A program made the position numbers and the translations under genes. The notes beneath the pieces are model-generated. The model was not told where the DNA came from. It did not search any database and was given only the letters and a program-made list of their open reading frames with translations. A stretch of 64,000 nt of DNA from Cryobacterium sp. BB307 (GTDB lineage: Bacteria; Actinomycetota; Actinomycetes; Actinomycetales; Microbacteriaceae), in the NCBI RefSeq assembly GCF_012274275.1, contig NZ_JAANZA010000003.1, positions 124,001 to 188,000 of the forward strand, read 5' to 3'. Every line of letters begins with the position of its first letter. Within the stretch, counting starts at the first letter, position 1. This document shows, piece by piece, positions 53,556 to 62,201 of the stretch.

Positions 53556-54924
53556 TGTCATCTACACGCGCGTAAGCCTCGACCGCACAGGTGAAGCGCT
53601 CGCCGTTGCCCGCCAAGAGCAGGAGTGCCGGGCGCTGGCTGAGCGCCTAGGCCTAACAGTCATCCACACCTACACCGACAACGACATCAGTGCCACCAAC
53701 GGCAAAGTTCGGCCGGGCTTCGAGGCCATGCTCGACGCTCAGCCCCCGGCCATCATCGCCTGGCATCAGGACCGGCTGCTACGCCTCACCCGTGACCTGG
53801 AGCGGGTCATCACGCTGAATGTGCCCGTGTACACCGTGACGGCGGGCACCCTAGACCTGACGACACCGGCAGGGCGTGCCGTGGCGCGTACCGTGGCCGC
53901 CTGGAGCCAGTACGAGGGCGAGCAGAAGGCCACACGGCAGGTCGCCGCCAACGTGCAGCGGGCAGCCAATGGCGTCCACTCGGGGCGTGTGGGCTACGGC
54001 TACCGGCGCGAGGGTACTGCCCTTCAGCTTCACGCCAGTGAGGCCACGACGATCCGGGCGGCGGTGCAGCGGGTGCTGGACGGAGAGTCGCTGCGGGCGA
54101 TCTGCAAGGACTTCGACGCCCAGGAGGTTCCCACCCCTGGCCGGGGCGCGCGCTGGAACTCGACCACGCTCAAGCAGTTGCTGCTGCGACCGAGCCTGGC
54201 TGGGCTAACTGTCCATCGGGGGCAGGTAGTGGGCCGCACCCCCGCCGAGTCCCCACGTGTCATCGACGAGGACACTCACGAACGGATCAAGGCCGTGCTT
54301 ACTGACCCCGCGCGCCGCACCGGCACCCCCGGCAGGGCACCCAAGTACCTACTGGGAGGCATCGCCCGGTGTGGCCGCTGTGGCGGCGTCATGGCGCGCG
54401 CGATCGGCAGGATGCAGCGCCAGGCCAACGGCAACGTCAAACGCCAGCCGCCTGGCTACGTGTGCAGTGAGTGCTACCGCGTGCGCCGCAAGCAGTCTGA
54501 CGTCGATGCAGTGGTAGAGGGCATCGTGGTGGGCCGGTTGCAGATGCCCGACGCTGCGCAGTTGTTCGCCACGGGCGACCCTGCCGCCCTGCAAGAGGCG
54601 CGCGACACGATCGAGGCGATAGACGCCCGGCTAGCCAACGCTGCCGACATGTTTGCCACAGGCGACATTGACGCGGCGCAGTTGACGCGCATCACCGAGC
54701 GGTTGCGGGCCGACCGCACCCTGGCCGCCGCTGCCGTGGAGGCCGCGCTCCCTGCCGCCGTACCTGCCGAGTTGGTGGGTAGCGATGCTGCCGAGGCATG
54801 GGCCGCACTCAGCATGGACAGTAAGCGTGCCGTCCTAACCGCGCTGGTCACTGTAACGATCCTGCCGAGCGGCAGCGGCAAGGCATTCGACCCGGACACC
54901 GTGCGCATCACCTGGCGCAGCTAG
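53548..54924 (+). CDS. Large serine recombinase (integrase)
   Basis: A 458-residue site-specific recombinase that probably inserted the element into tadC. The catalytic resolvase domain begins at once (CVIYTRVSLDRTGEALAVARQ; Ser near residue 10; Arg in WHQDRLLRLTRDLE near 75). The recombinase domain follows (GRVGYGYRREG near 150, WNSTTLKQLLLRPSLAGL near 205), then a zinc ribbon (GIARCGRCGG near 273 and VCSECYRVRR near 310) and a coiled-coil-prone Ala/Asp-rich part. ATG 53548 with TAAGG 8 nt before it. Typical of phage and ICE integrases. Confidence 0.95.
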   Translation: MQCVIYTRVSLDRTGEALAVARQEQECRALAERLGLTVIHTYTDNDISATNGKVRPGFEAMLDAQPPAIIAWHQDRLLRLTRDLERVITLNVPVYTVTAGTLDLTTPAGRAVARTVAAWSQYEGEQKATRQVAANVQRAANGVHSGRVGYGYRREGTALQLHASEATTIRAAVQRVLDGESLRAICKDFDAQEVPTPGRGARWNSTTLKQLLLRPSLAGLTVHRGQVVGRTPAESPRVIDEDTHERIKAVLTDPARRTGTPGRAPKYLLGGIARCGRCGGVMARAIGRMQRQANGNVKRQPPGYVCSECYRVRRKQSDVDAVVEGIVVGRLQMPDAAQLFATGDPAALQEARDTIEAIDARLANAADMFATGDIDAAQLTRITERLRADRTLAAAAVEAALPAAVPAELVGSDAAEAWAALSMDSKRAVLTALVTVTILPSGSGKAFDPDTVRITWRS

Positions 54925-54944
54925 CTGCAGATCGAGGACATCCG

Positions 54945-55070
54945 CTAGAGCCTGACCATGCCGCAGACAGGGCAGAGCCAGAACGGGCGCTCGGGAGTGC
55001 CGGCGATCTGGAGGCGCACGAGGCACCGAGCGCAAGATGGATCGCTCAGGACCTTCAGATCGTCCTGCAT
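54945..55070 (-). CDS. Small zinc-ribbon protein (41 residues)
   Basis: A short ORF with two CxxC pairs: DPSCARCLVRLQI near 10 and FWLCPVCGMVRL at the C-terminus, forming a zinc ribbon. Such mini-proteins are frequent beside actinobacterial integrases. The start (ATG 55070) has no clear ribosome site; a longer start at 55151 is possible. It converges on the recombinase gene, 20 nt after its stop. Confidence 0.55.
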   Translation of the reverse strand: MQDDLKVLSDPSCARCLVRLQIAGTPERPFWLCPVCGMVRL

Positions 55071-55193
55071 TAGGCGACCGTACCGAGCACCGCCCAGCCG
55101 CGCACGAGTTGTCCACACACTCACAGAAGCCCGAAAGGTCAGCACGGACACTCAACGCCGATAGAGTCTCTCTCAACGATCCGTGGAGGCGAG

Positions 55194-55715
55194 TTGGCGA
55201 AGTTTGAGCAGGACCTGAAGGCTCTCGCGCCCCAGCCCGAGAAGGTCGCGTTAGCAGCCGCGTTGGATGGCATGCCGCCTGACGACACCGTATCGGTCGA
55301 GGTACCCGGCGTCTCCGCCATAGAGCTGCCTGAAGCGCGCGAGGCATTCGACATCGCGATGAAAGCGTTCGGCGATCGGATGATGAGCGAGGCTGAGCGC
55401 CTTGAGGCCGTCCACCGCGACGACACATCCCCGAAGGCGCAGTTCACTACAAAAATGATAGTCCTGGCCGAGTCTGAGGCACGGGAGATCGAGTACCGCG
55501 AAGCGCTTCGACGTAAGCCGCCGAAATGGGTGATCCCCGCTGAGGTCGGACAGTACTTCTTCACGGGGCTCTTCGGCGTGGCGGGCGGAGCTGCCGTAGG
55601 TGAGAAAGAGTGGCTCTGGCTCCAGCCGAGCAACTGGGGCGTGGTCTGCTTCTTCTCGCTCCTCCTAGGCATCGCCCTCACCATGATCGTTCGACAGGGC
55701 AGAAAGGACACCTGA
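55194..55715 (+). CDS. Two-helix membrane protein, partner of the HEPN gene
   Basis: A 173-residue protein of unknown family. The first 110 residues are soluble, acidic and helical (EAREAFDIAMKAFGDRMMSEAERLEAV), then two membrane helices near the C-terminus (GQYFFTGLFGVAGGAAVG about 120-137 and WGVVCFFSLLLGIALTMIV about 148-166). The TTG start has GGAGG 5 nt before it. Its TGA overlaps the ATG of the next gene by 1 nt, showing tight coupling, so the two proteins likely form one membrane complex. A possible -10 (TAGAGT) lies at 55162. Confidence 0.75.
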   Translation: MAKFEQDLKALAPQPEKVALAAALDGMPPDDTVSVEVPGVSAIELPEAREAFDIAMKAFGDRMMSEAERLEAVHRDDTSPKAQFTTKMIVLAESEAREIEYREALRRKPPKWVIPAEVGQYFFTGLFGVAGGAAVGEKEWLWLQPSNWGVVCFFSLLLGIALTMIVRQGRKDT

Positions 55716-56668
55716 TGACTTTCAACGCCACGAGCGCCCGCGAAGGCGAGCGCCGCCTTACCCCGGCCGCCCGCCAGTCGCTGGACGAACTGACCGCGGC
55801 CTACCGCGCGCGTCTAATCGAGCAGGCAATGATCGGGACCCGGAACGGCGAAATCTCCGCGATCGACTTCATGCGGTCTGTCTACGCCAACCCGGAAGCG
55901 GACGAGTCAATGCGCGCGCGCATTCGAGCCGAGCATGAAGTCGACCTCTCGCGCTACAGGCTCAGCCGTGCGCGACGAATAGCAACCATGACCGCTGCGT
56001 TCGGCATTCTCATCGGCGGGCTTACCGTCGTGCTCTGCGTGACGCTGTTCGACGTCTCTCTGCTCAACATCCTGCCGCTCGTCGCGACTCCCACAGTTAC
56101 GGTCATCGCGCTCGCGATCGGTCGCTACTTCGCGATCAGTGAAGAGCGCGAGAGTACGTTGATGCGCAGGATGGAGCTTGATCTCCCAGCACGGTTCTCG
56201 GCGGCCCACCTTGACTGGGCCGGCGAAGAAGCTCACAGCGAGCCTGGCCTGGAAGAGATCAACATCCGGTTCATGAGTCTGTGGTCCTTCCTGGAACAAC
56301 AGCTCGAAGAACTCGCTGCCCGCGTTCTCCCCGACACCGGTCGACGGTCCATAGGAACGATTATCAAGCAGCTGACTTACGACGGCACCCTGACCGAGTA
56401 CCAGGCGGACCAGATCAAGCGGATGCTCACCGTCAGGAACGACCTCGTTCACGGCGGGCTCCCGAAGAACTACGTGCTTCGGGATGAACTGCGCGAGATC
56501 ATCACCGTCAACGACATGGTGACCGGTCTGCTCGAAGGTGCACCCCTTCTCAGCCAGACAGAGAAGTCAGCTCTAACCGTCAAGCGCATCGTCGCGAAGT
56601 GGAACGACGACCTAGCCGAAAACGGTTGGCCCGGTACCCGCAGTAACGACAGTGGGCACGAGAGGTAG
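55715..56668 (+). CDS. Membrane-anchored HEPN-like protein
   Basis: A 317-residue protein. Residues about 1-85 are helical and charged, two membrane helices follow (about 90-112 and 116-140), then a cytosolic helical domain with FMSLWSFLEQQLEELAARVL near 190 and MLTVRNDLVHGGLP near 238-250. RNDLVH (residues 241-246) fits the R-x4-H motif of HEPN ribonucleases, widespread in toxin and anti-phage systems. So it may cleave RNA at the membrane when triggered; this is inference. Coupled to the preceding two-helix protein. Confidence 0.7.
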   Translation: MTFNATSAREGERRLTPAARQSLDELTAAYRARLIEQAMIGTRNGEISAIDFMRSVYANPEADESMRARIRAEHEVDLSRYRLSRARRIATMTAAFGILIGGLTVVLCVTLFDVSLLNILPLVATPTVTVIALAIGRYFAISEERESTLMRRMELDLPARFSAAHLDWAGEEAHSEPGLEEINIRFMSLWSFLEQQLEELAARVLPDTGRRSIGTIIKQLTYDGTLTEYQADQIKRMLTVRNDLVHGGLPKNYVLRDELREIITVNDMVTGLLEGAPLLSQTEKSALTVKRIVAKWNDDLAENGWPGTRSNDSGHER

Positions 56669-56676
56669 ACACACTT

Positions 56677-56700
56677 TTGCCGCAAGGGTCCCCTTCAGGC
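56677..56700 (+). repeat. Module-border palindrome, copy 1
   Basis: 24 nt with AAGGG-TC-CCCTT at the centre and GCC/GGC outside; 22 of 24 positions equal copy 3. It begins 8 nt after the HEPN stop. Stem as RNA: 5 + 3 bp with an internal loop, so it could terminate transcription. Confidence 0.8.
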
Positions 56701-56850
56701 GCGTCAGAGTTCCGCGGTGTGACTTCTGGCCTCCGAGTGGTAAGTCTTCCCGCTTCTGCGAGATCTGCTCCATAATCGTGAGAACCAGATCGGTCGGTCT
56801 CGACGTCGCGAGACCTAGGCGGGCCAAAGCGGGCCTCGAAAGCAGGAGCA

Positions 56851-59598
56851 ATGGCGACCGTCGAAGAGCAGGTGCGCGACACGAGCGACGTAATTGTCAA
56901 GAACATCGACTCACTGACGACTAGTCGAGGGTTCCTGTCGCAGAACGTGCTCCAGCAGCTTCGCCACCTCGTCGAAGGGCTCATCGTTTGGGCAGCTAAC
57001 GGAAAGCCCGCGGACGTCTTCGACTATAGCGAGGTGGGGGCGGCGTCCTCTGTCGTCAAGGCCACGGCGAAGTACCGGCTGCTGAGCCGGTTCCACGACA
57101 TGCTTCAAGCCAGCGTCTCGCACTACACGCTTGGCGAGGACCCCTCCGAGCGACTGATGCTCAAGTACTACGAGTACTTGCTTCGCACTCGGGATCTTGC
57201 CAAGGCGCAGTTGGGCATCGCGATACTCGAAAATCTGCACAAGTTCCCGCTTAACACGGACCCAGCCTTGAGCGAGTACCACGAGAAAATCGCCGGCCTG
57301 ATCAACACGATGACGGCCACGCTAGTGCCGACGCAGCGAACCGAGCGCTACTACGTACACCACTCGCGGCCGTTCTTCGTTCACGGTCGCATTTACTACG
57401 AAGTGACGTTCTCACTCGCTCACAACCGGACAAACAAGTTCGACCGCAATATCGCCTTCACCGACATCGACATGACGGATAGGTATGCGGCAAATCTTGA
57501 GCTAGCGACCGGCACCATTTCCGTCTTCAGCGAAACGATGCCCGTGACCGTGATCAGAACATGGTCGGTCTCGCTCCGGCCATGCGAGCTGGACAACTTC
57601 TCGCGCCTGTTCTCCCCGGTCACAAGCAGGGTATCGACCAAGCAGCCAGAGTATGAGCGTCTGATGGAGTACCTGACCAAGACGCATTCGAGCCTGCTCG
57701 ACCTTGTCGATCTGACGGACCCCGACTACTTGCGAGTCCGGACGTGGGCGCTCGAGAAAACAAAGGGGGACTCTCTGATCTTCAGCGTGCTGGATCGGGC
57801 TCGCGACCTCATCCAGCGTGATGCAAACGGCTCAAGGGTTCTCCGCTACCTACTGCTGCGTATGCGGAACGAGACAATTAAGAGTCAGTACGACGCGACG
57901 CCGCAGGATTGGTTGTCCAATCTGCACATCACGTCGCAAAGCAAGCCATTCGACACCATGCCGCTTTGCACGAGCCCCAGGGGTCATGTACCGAGCTTCG
58001 GCGATTTGATGGAAGCTTTCGATTCATCGAAGCGCCAACACGAGCTCCTCGCGCGACGGATCAACACGAACGTCGAGCAGCACGGTCAGATCTACACCGC
58101 TGAAACCGACCTTGCTCACTTCGGTGACCTCGATCCCCTCATCGAGAAATACAACCGCCTGCTGCCCCCGACCCCGAAGCATGCACCCCGGAAGCTTTGC
58201 CGTGACGTAGGCCATGTGTTCATGGTCGGGTACGAAGATGGCACCGTATCGATCATCGACCAGCTGCAGAGCATTGCAGCGGGGGGTCTGGCCGGCCACG
58301 CCGCGAGCGCCGCAGCCTGGGTCTCCGCCAACTCCGCAAAGTTCGATGATCCGTTCAAGGCGAATGCTCTAACCGACCTATTTGAGAAATCAACAGTCGC
58401 CCTCATCTATGGCGCGGCAGGAACCGGCAAGACCACGATGGTCGACCTGATCGCGAACTACTTCGCTAATGACTCGAAGCTGTTCCTCGCCCACACCAAT
58501 CCGGCCGTAGCAAATCTGGAGAAACGCGTCACTGCGAAGACGAACTCAGAGTTCAGCACGATCTACAGCCACACGAAGTACCCGACTGGTCGGCATTACC
58601 GCCTGCTGATCATCGATGAGTGCAGCACGGTCAGCAACGCCAGCCTCCTCAAGGTGCTGCAATGCACAGATTTCGACCTGCTCGTCCTCGTCGGTGACGT
58701 TTACCAGATCGAATCCATCGAGTTCGGCAATTGGTTCTCGACCATCCGGTCGTACCTTCCGCCGGAGTCGGTATTCGAGCTGACTCAGCCCTTCCGTACC
58801 ACCGACCCCAACCTGCGCCTGCTTTGGGACCGAGTGCGCAGCCTGGACGACAAGATCGAAGAGTCGATCTCGAAGAACCACTACGCCACCGTCCTCGGAG
58901 ACTCGCTCTTTAAGGCGCGTCACGCGGACGAGATCGTCCTTTGCCTGAACTACGACGGGCTATACGGGATCAACAACGTTAACCGCTTCTTGCAGGCGAG
59001 CAACCCAAGCCCGGCCGTTCACTGGGGTGACGCCACCTTCAAAGTCAACGATCCAATCCTCTTCGGCGAGACGGACCGGTTCGGCGGAATCGTCCACAAC
59101 AACCTCAAGGGAACGATCGTCAACATCGCCACCGATAAGGGCCGGATCACATTCGACGTGAAGGTCGATAAGACGCTCACGGCTGCGGACTTCTTCTTCG
59201 TGCTCGACATCAAATGGCTGGGGGGCTCGGTCGTACAGTTCGACGTACTCCAACGTGGCAACACGGACGATGATGACGATGCCTCGGTGACCATCGTCCC
59301 GTTCCAGATCGCATACGCGGTGTCGATTCATAAAGCACAAGGTCTCGAGTTCAACTCGGTCAAAGTGGTCATTACCGACGCGAACGAGGACCGGATCACG
59401 CATGCGATCCTCTACACCGCGATCACGCGTGCCCGTCAGTTCCTTGAAATCTTCTGGAGCGCCGAGGTTCAGCAGCGAATGCTGAGCAAGTTGGTCGTTC
59501 GCGAGAATTCCAAAGACGAGGCGATCCTCCGGAAGCGTAGGGGCGTCGTGCCGGTCGCTCCTAGGCCGAAGCTCGCGAAGTCTCGCCCACCGGTCTAA
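56851..59598 (+). CDS. RecD/UvrD-like superfamily 1 helicase with long N-terminal region
   Basis: A 915-residue protein. The C-terminal half is an SF1 helicase: Walker A IYGAAGTGKTTM near 521, Walker B LLIIDECSTV near 588, motif III LVLVGDVYQIES near 612, motif IV ELTQPFRTTD near 644, motif V VSIHKAQGLEFN near 825 and motif VI LYTAITRARQFL near 857. The first 500 residues have helical segments (SQNVLQQLRHLVEGLIVWAANG near 30) and no domain I can name with confidence; an R-x4-H HEPN motif is not complete (RHLVEG). ATG with AGGAG 4 nt before. Codons have more A/T third bases than the host genes, as expected of acquired DNA. Possibly a defence or phage-related helicase. Confidence 0.82.
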   Translation: MATVEEQVRDTSDVIVKNIDSLTTSRGFLSQNVLQQLRHLVEGLIVWAANGKPADVFDYSEVGAASSVVKATAKYRLLSRFHDMLQASVSHYTLGEDPSERLMLKYYEYLLRTRDLAKAQLGIAILENLHKFPLNTDPALSEYHEKIAGLINTMTATLVPTQRTERYYVHHSRPFFVHGRIYYEVTFSLAHNRTNKFDRNIAFTDIDMTDRYAANLELATGTISVFSETMPVTVIRTWSVSLRPCELDNFSRLFSPVTSRVSTKQPEYERLMEYLTKTHSSLLDLVDLTDPDYLRVRTWALEKTKGDSLIFSVLDRARDLIQRDANGSRVLRYLLLRMRNETIKSQYDATPQDWLSNLHITSQSKPFDTMPLCTSPRGHVPSFGDLMEAFDSSKRQHELLARRINTNVEQHGQIYTAETDLAHFGDLDPLIEKYNRLLPPTPKHAPRKLCRDVGHVFMVGYEDGTVSIIDQLQSIAAGGLAGHAASAAAWVSANSAKFDDPFKANALTDLFEKSTVALIYGAAGTGKTTMVDLIANYFANDSKLFLAHTNPAVANLEKRVTAKTNSEFSTIYSHTKYPTGRHYRLLIIDECSTVSNASLLKVLQCTDFDLLVLVGDVYQIESIEFGNWFSTIRSYLPPESVFELTQPFRTTDPNLRLLWDRVRSLDDKIEESISKNHYATVLGDSLFKARHADEIVLCLNYDGLYGINNVNRFLQASNPSPAVHWGDATFKVNDPILFGETDRFGGIVHNNLKGTIVNIATDKGRITFDVKVDKTLTAADFFFVLDIKWLGGSVVQFDVLQRGNTDDDDDASVTIVPFQIAYAVSIHKAQGLEFNSVKVVITDANEDRITHAILYTAITRARQFLEIFWSAEVQQRMLSKLVVRENSKDEAILRKRRGVVPVAPRPKLAKSRPPV

Positions 59599-59621
59599 TG
59601 CCAGAAGGGCACCCTTCAGGC
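59598..59621 (+). repeat. Module-border palindrome, copy 2
   Basis: 24 nt starting in the helicase stop codon, centre AAGGG-CA-CCCTT with GCCA/CAGGC outside; 21 of 24 positions equal copy 3. Stem of about 10 bp with one A-A mismatch. The rest of the 393-nt gap to 59992 shows no convincing gene; a 92-codon ORF at 59663 has no family look. Confidence 0.8.
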
Positions 59622-59958
59622 ACACGGGTCCGCCGGAGTCGACTAATGGCCACAAGCAACTGGTGAGATGCGGACACCGCCGACGAGATCTACTGGGTTG
59701 GAGATCAGGCAAGATCCAATCGTTTTTGGGCGACTATCTGCGCGCGCCGAAAGCAGCGGGCAATGGCAACCCATCGTGGTCGCCCGAGTTGACCACGCGC
59801 GTCAGCCGGTCGACCGGGATTTCCACTGGCATAGTCCGACCCATCTGCGCTATTCGCTCCCGGCTTCGTAGCGCGACTCACGTGCGGGTCCATACCGCGA
59901 ACTCGCTCAACGTGTCCTTCATTCGGCGCGCCGCCATCTGATGAGGTCTGTTCGGTTC

Positions 59959-59973
59959 TAGTATCGGGCCCGA
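59959..59973 (+). promoter_or_regulatory. Possible promoter and operator of the DUF5343-SEFIR operon
   Basis: TAGTAT (59959-59964) fits a -10 element and overlaps the 10-bp palindrome TCGGGCCCGA (59964-59973), about where transcription would begin. A GGAG ribosome site precedes the ATG at 59992 by 7 nt. No good -35 is visible. Confidence 0.35.
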
Positions 59974-59991
59974 CCCAGACTGGAGACTTGC

Positions 59992-60717
59992 ATGGCAGAC
60001 GAGACGCCCGACGCCAAGGTGTCGTTCCCATACATGACGGCTGGGCATTGGTTCGGTGTCCGTGCCAAGCTCCGTCAATCTGTCCCCAAGGCCATTGATA
60101 TTGACTGGGTCATGTCGGCGCTGGGTACCTCTGAGAAGGGCGCACGGAACATCCTCCCTCAGTTGCGAGCGGTAGGTCTCGTGGCCCCCGATGGTTCGCC
60201 GTCTGAGCTTGCGCTTGATCTCCGTGACGACGACACCTACGCCGAAGCGGCCAAGCAAATTTTGGACGCGCTCTACCCGGACAGCCTGCGCTCGGCCTAT
60301 GACGATCCGTCCGTGGACGCCTCGCGCGTCGCTTCGTGGTTCATGCGCAACGCCAAGACTGGACAAGCAACGGCGAGCATGCAGGCGAAGCTCTACCTCA
60401 CCTTGCTCAAAGGCGAGTTGCCTTCGCCGGACGATGTGAAGAACGGCTCAACGGGGAGCCGGAAGCCAAAGGAAAGGACGCCGAAGGCTGGAGGCGCCAA
60501 GCCTGCAGCCGCACTCAAGCGCCCCGAGATCAAACAACAGTCCGAGAGCGACGCTCCCCAGGGCCCTGACGACAACGGCGGCGGAGGTTCGGGGCGGCAG
60601 GGAGCTGACGGTCCCTCGCTGCATATCGACTTGCAGATTCACATCTCTGCGGACGCCGGGCGAGACCAGATTGAGGCTGTGTTCGAAAGCATGTCCAAAC
60701 ACCTGTATGGACGCTGA
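59992..60717 (+). CDS. DUF5343-like protein
   Basis: A 241-residue cytosolic protein. Residues about 10-135 look like the DUF5343 fold: SFPYMTAGHWFGVRAKLRQSVPKAIDIDWVMSALGTSEKGARNILPQLRAVGLV (a helix-turn-helix-like unit) and YAEAAKQILDALYPDSL. A charged Lys/Gly/Pro-rich linker (about 145-205) leads to a C-terminal strand-helix unit LHIDLQIHISADAG then RDQIEAVFESMSKHLYG. Such proteins often sit beside TIR/SEFIR genes in defence contexts (from memory, not searched). Its 3' end overlaps the SEFIR gene start by 11 nt. Confidence 0.72.
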   Translation: MADETPDAKVSFPYMTAGHWFGVRAKLRQSVPKAIDIDWVMSALGTSEKGARNILPQLRAVGLVAPDGSPSELALDLRDDDTYAEAAKQILDALYPDSLRSAYDDPSVDASRVASWFMRNAKTGQATASMQAKLYLTLLKGELPSPDDVKNGSTGSRKPKERTPKAGGAKPAAALKRPEIKQQSESDAPQGPDDNGGGGSGRQGADGPSLHIDLQIHISADAGRDQIEAVFESMSKHLYGR

Positions 60718-61543
60718 GTCATCTCGCGAGCATATGGTTGCCGCCGCGATCGGCATCCGATCGAACCCCGCCTACCGGAGTCTTCAAAGAACGTTGCCCA
60801 TAGGTGTCGATTCACCAGCGGATGAGGCGATAGCGGTTCGAACGGTCTTCATATCCTGGGCACATTCCAACACAGACTGGTCAAGTGACGAGACGAAGGA
60901 ATGGCAGGCGCAGGTTGCGGACCTGGCGGCAACGCTCGTCGAGCTCGGGATCGACGCCGATATAGACCTGTTCCACTTGGACGAGGCAATTGACTGGACG
61001 CGCTTCGGGCCGAGCGGGATTCAGCGTGCCGATGTGACTGCGGTGGTCATGTCGGCAGCCTGGGCTGAACGATGGAGCGGGAGGAATGAGCCGACGGTCG
61101 GGGCTGGGGCGGCCGCCGAGGCTGACACGCTGCGAGGACTGTTCGCGCGTAACCAGGCCGAGTGGCAACGACGGGTCGTCATCATCATGCTGCCAGGCGT
61201 GCCAGACACCGTTGTCCCCCCAGATCTTGAACGAGTGAGTCGCCTTTACGTTGACCTCAGCGACCCCGACTCCATTGAAGCTGTCGTCCGCCTCGTAACG
61301 GGCCAGCCGCGGTTTCCGAAGCCGAAGCTGGGGAGGGTTCCAGTGTTGGAACCTGATGCGGATTACCGAGGAAGCGGTGGCGCGGTTAGCGAGTTGCGGC
61401 TCCGCTTGCTAGAGACGCGGCGCCGACTGCGCACGCTCAAGTCCCGGCATACCGACGCGGCGCGCGATGAGATGCGGGAGCTCACGCTGCGTGAGTCGGC
61501 GTTGCAAGGCTTCATAGACGCAGTGCTCAAGTCCGAGGACTAA
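60707..61543 (+). CDS. SEFIR-domain protein
   Basis: A 278-residue protein with a SEFIR (TIR-like) domain at about 46-190: RTVFISWAHSNTDWSSDETKEW (box 1), LAATLVELGIDADIDLFHLDEAIDW, RADVTAVVMSAAWAERWSGR and RRVVIIMLPGVPDTVVPPDL. The C-terminus (about 225-275) is a predicted coiled coil (ELRLRLLETRRRLRTLKSRH). Bacterial SEFIR proteins are known anti-phage effectors with TIR-like NADase character, so this may be an abortive-infection effector with the DUF5343-like protein as sensor or regulator. ATG 60707 overlaps the previous stop; ATG 60734 is an alternative. Confidence 0.8.
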   Translation: MDAESSREHMVAAAIGIRSNPAYRSLQRTLPIGVDSPADEAIAVRTVFISWAHSNTDWSSDETKEWQAQVADLAATLVELGIDADIDLFHLDEAIDWTRFGPSGIQRADVTAVVMSAAWAERWSGRNEPTVGAGAAAEADTLRGLFARNQAEWQRRVVIIMLPGVPDTVVPPDLERVSRLYVDLSDPDSIEAVVRLVTGQPRFPKPKLGRVPVLEPDADYRGSGGAVSELRLRLLETRRRLRTLKSRHTDAARDEMRELTLRESALQGFIDAVLKSED

Positions 61544-62198
61544 CAGGCGCAGAATGATTGAGGAGCAGGCGCTTCTGCACCTTCGCTACTGTGTTGGCTG
61601 ACCACGGTGCACCGGTCGCCGTGGTGAGGCCCTCGGCGTTGAGTGCGTTCGCCGTGCCGGCGATGGTGTGTGTGGTTCGCAGCGTCATCAGGCGATGGCC
61701 GGTGCTCTGCGGCAGTGCGGACACGCGGCCCATATGCTTGCCCTGACGCTTGGCGGCTTGCATGGCGGCGGACGTGCGCTCACCAATTACCTCGCGCTCC
61801 CATTCGGCAACCGACATCATCACGTTGGCCACAAGCTTGCCGGTCGGGCTGCTGGTGTCCACACCGAGGTCAATGGCCACAACAGCCCACTTGCGCGCAG
61901 CGGCAAGCTTCAAGATGCCCGAGAAGTCATGCACGCTGCGGCTCAGGCGGTCAAGCTTCGCCACCACGATGCCGTCCACATCACGGCGCTTCGGCAGGAC
62001 CTGCAGCCGGGTGAGCGCGGCCTGTAACTGCGAACGATCCAGCGACTTGGCCGACACGCCCTCGTCCAGGTACCAGACCACGTCCCAGCTGTGCGCGTCA
62101 GCGTAGCGCTGAATCGCGTCGCGCTGAGCATCCAGGCCGAGGCCGCTGTCGGCCTGCTCCTCAGTGGACACCCGCAGGTAGCCGATCATCGTGGTCAT
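61527..62198 (-). CDS. Small serine recombinase (resolvase/invertase type)
   Basis: A 223-residue recombinase: MIGYLRVSTEEQADSGLGL (catalytic Ser near 11), VDGIVVAKLDRLSRSVHDF with catalytic Arg near 84, NVMMSVAEWEREVIGERTSAAMQAAKRQG near 125-150, then a C-terminal helix-turn-helix-like part (TIAGTANALNAEGLTTATGAPWSANTV). It overlaps the SEFIR stop by 17 nt and follows the zinc-finger-like gene by 3 nt on the same strand, so the two form an operon behind a LexA box. It may resolve or invert DNA within the element. Confidence 0.92.
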   Translation of the reverse strand: MTTMIGYLRVSTEEQADSGLGLDAQRDAIQRYADAHSWDVVWYLDEGVSAKSLDRSQLQAALTRLQVLPKRRDVDGIVVAKLDRLSRSVHDFSGILKLAAARKWAVVAIDLGVDTSSPTGKLVANVMMSVAEWEREVIGERTSAAMQAAKRQGKHMGRVSALPQSTGHRLMTLRTTHTIAGTANALNAEGLTTATGAPWSANTVAKVQKRLLLNHSAPVSPRT

Positions 62199-62201
62199 TG
62201 G

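Noticed and set aside
59663..59941. 92-codon ORF between helicase and DUF5343-like genes
   Set aside because: No clear ribosome site, Arg/Ser-rich without pattern, and other overlapping frames are equally open.
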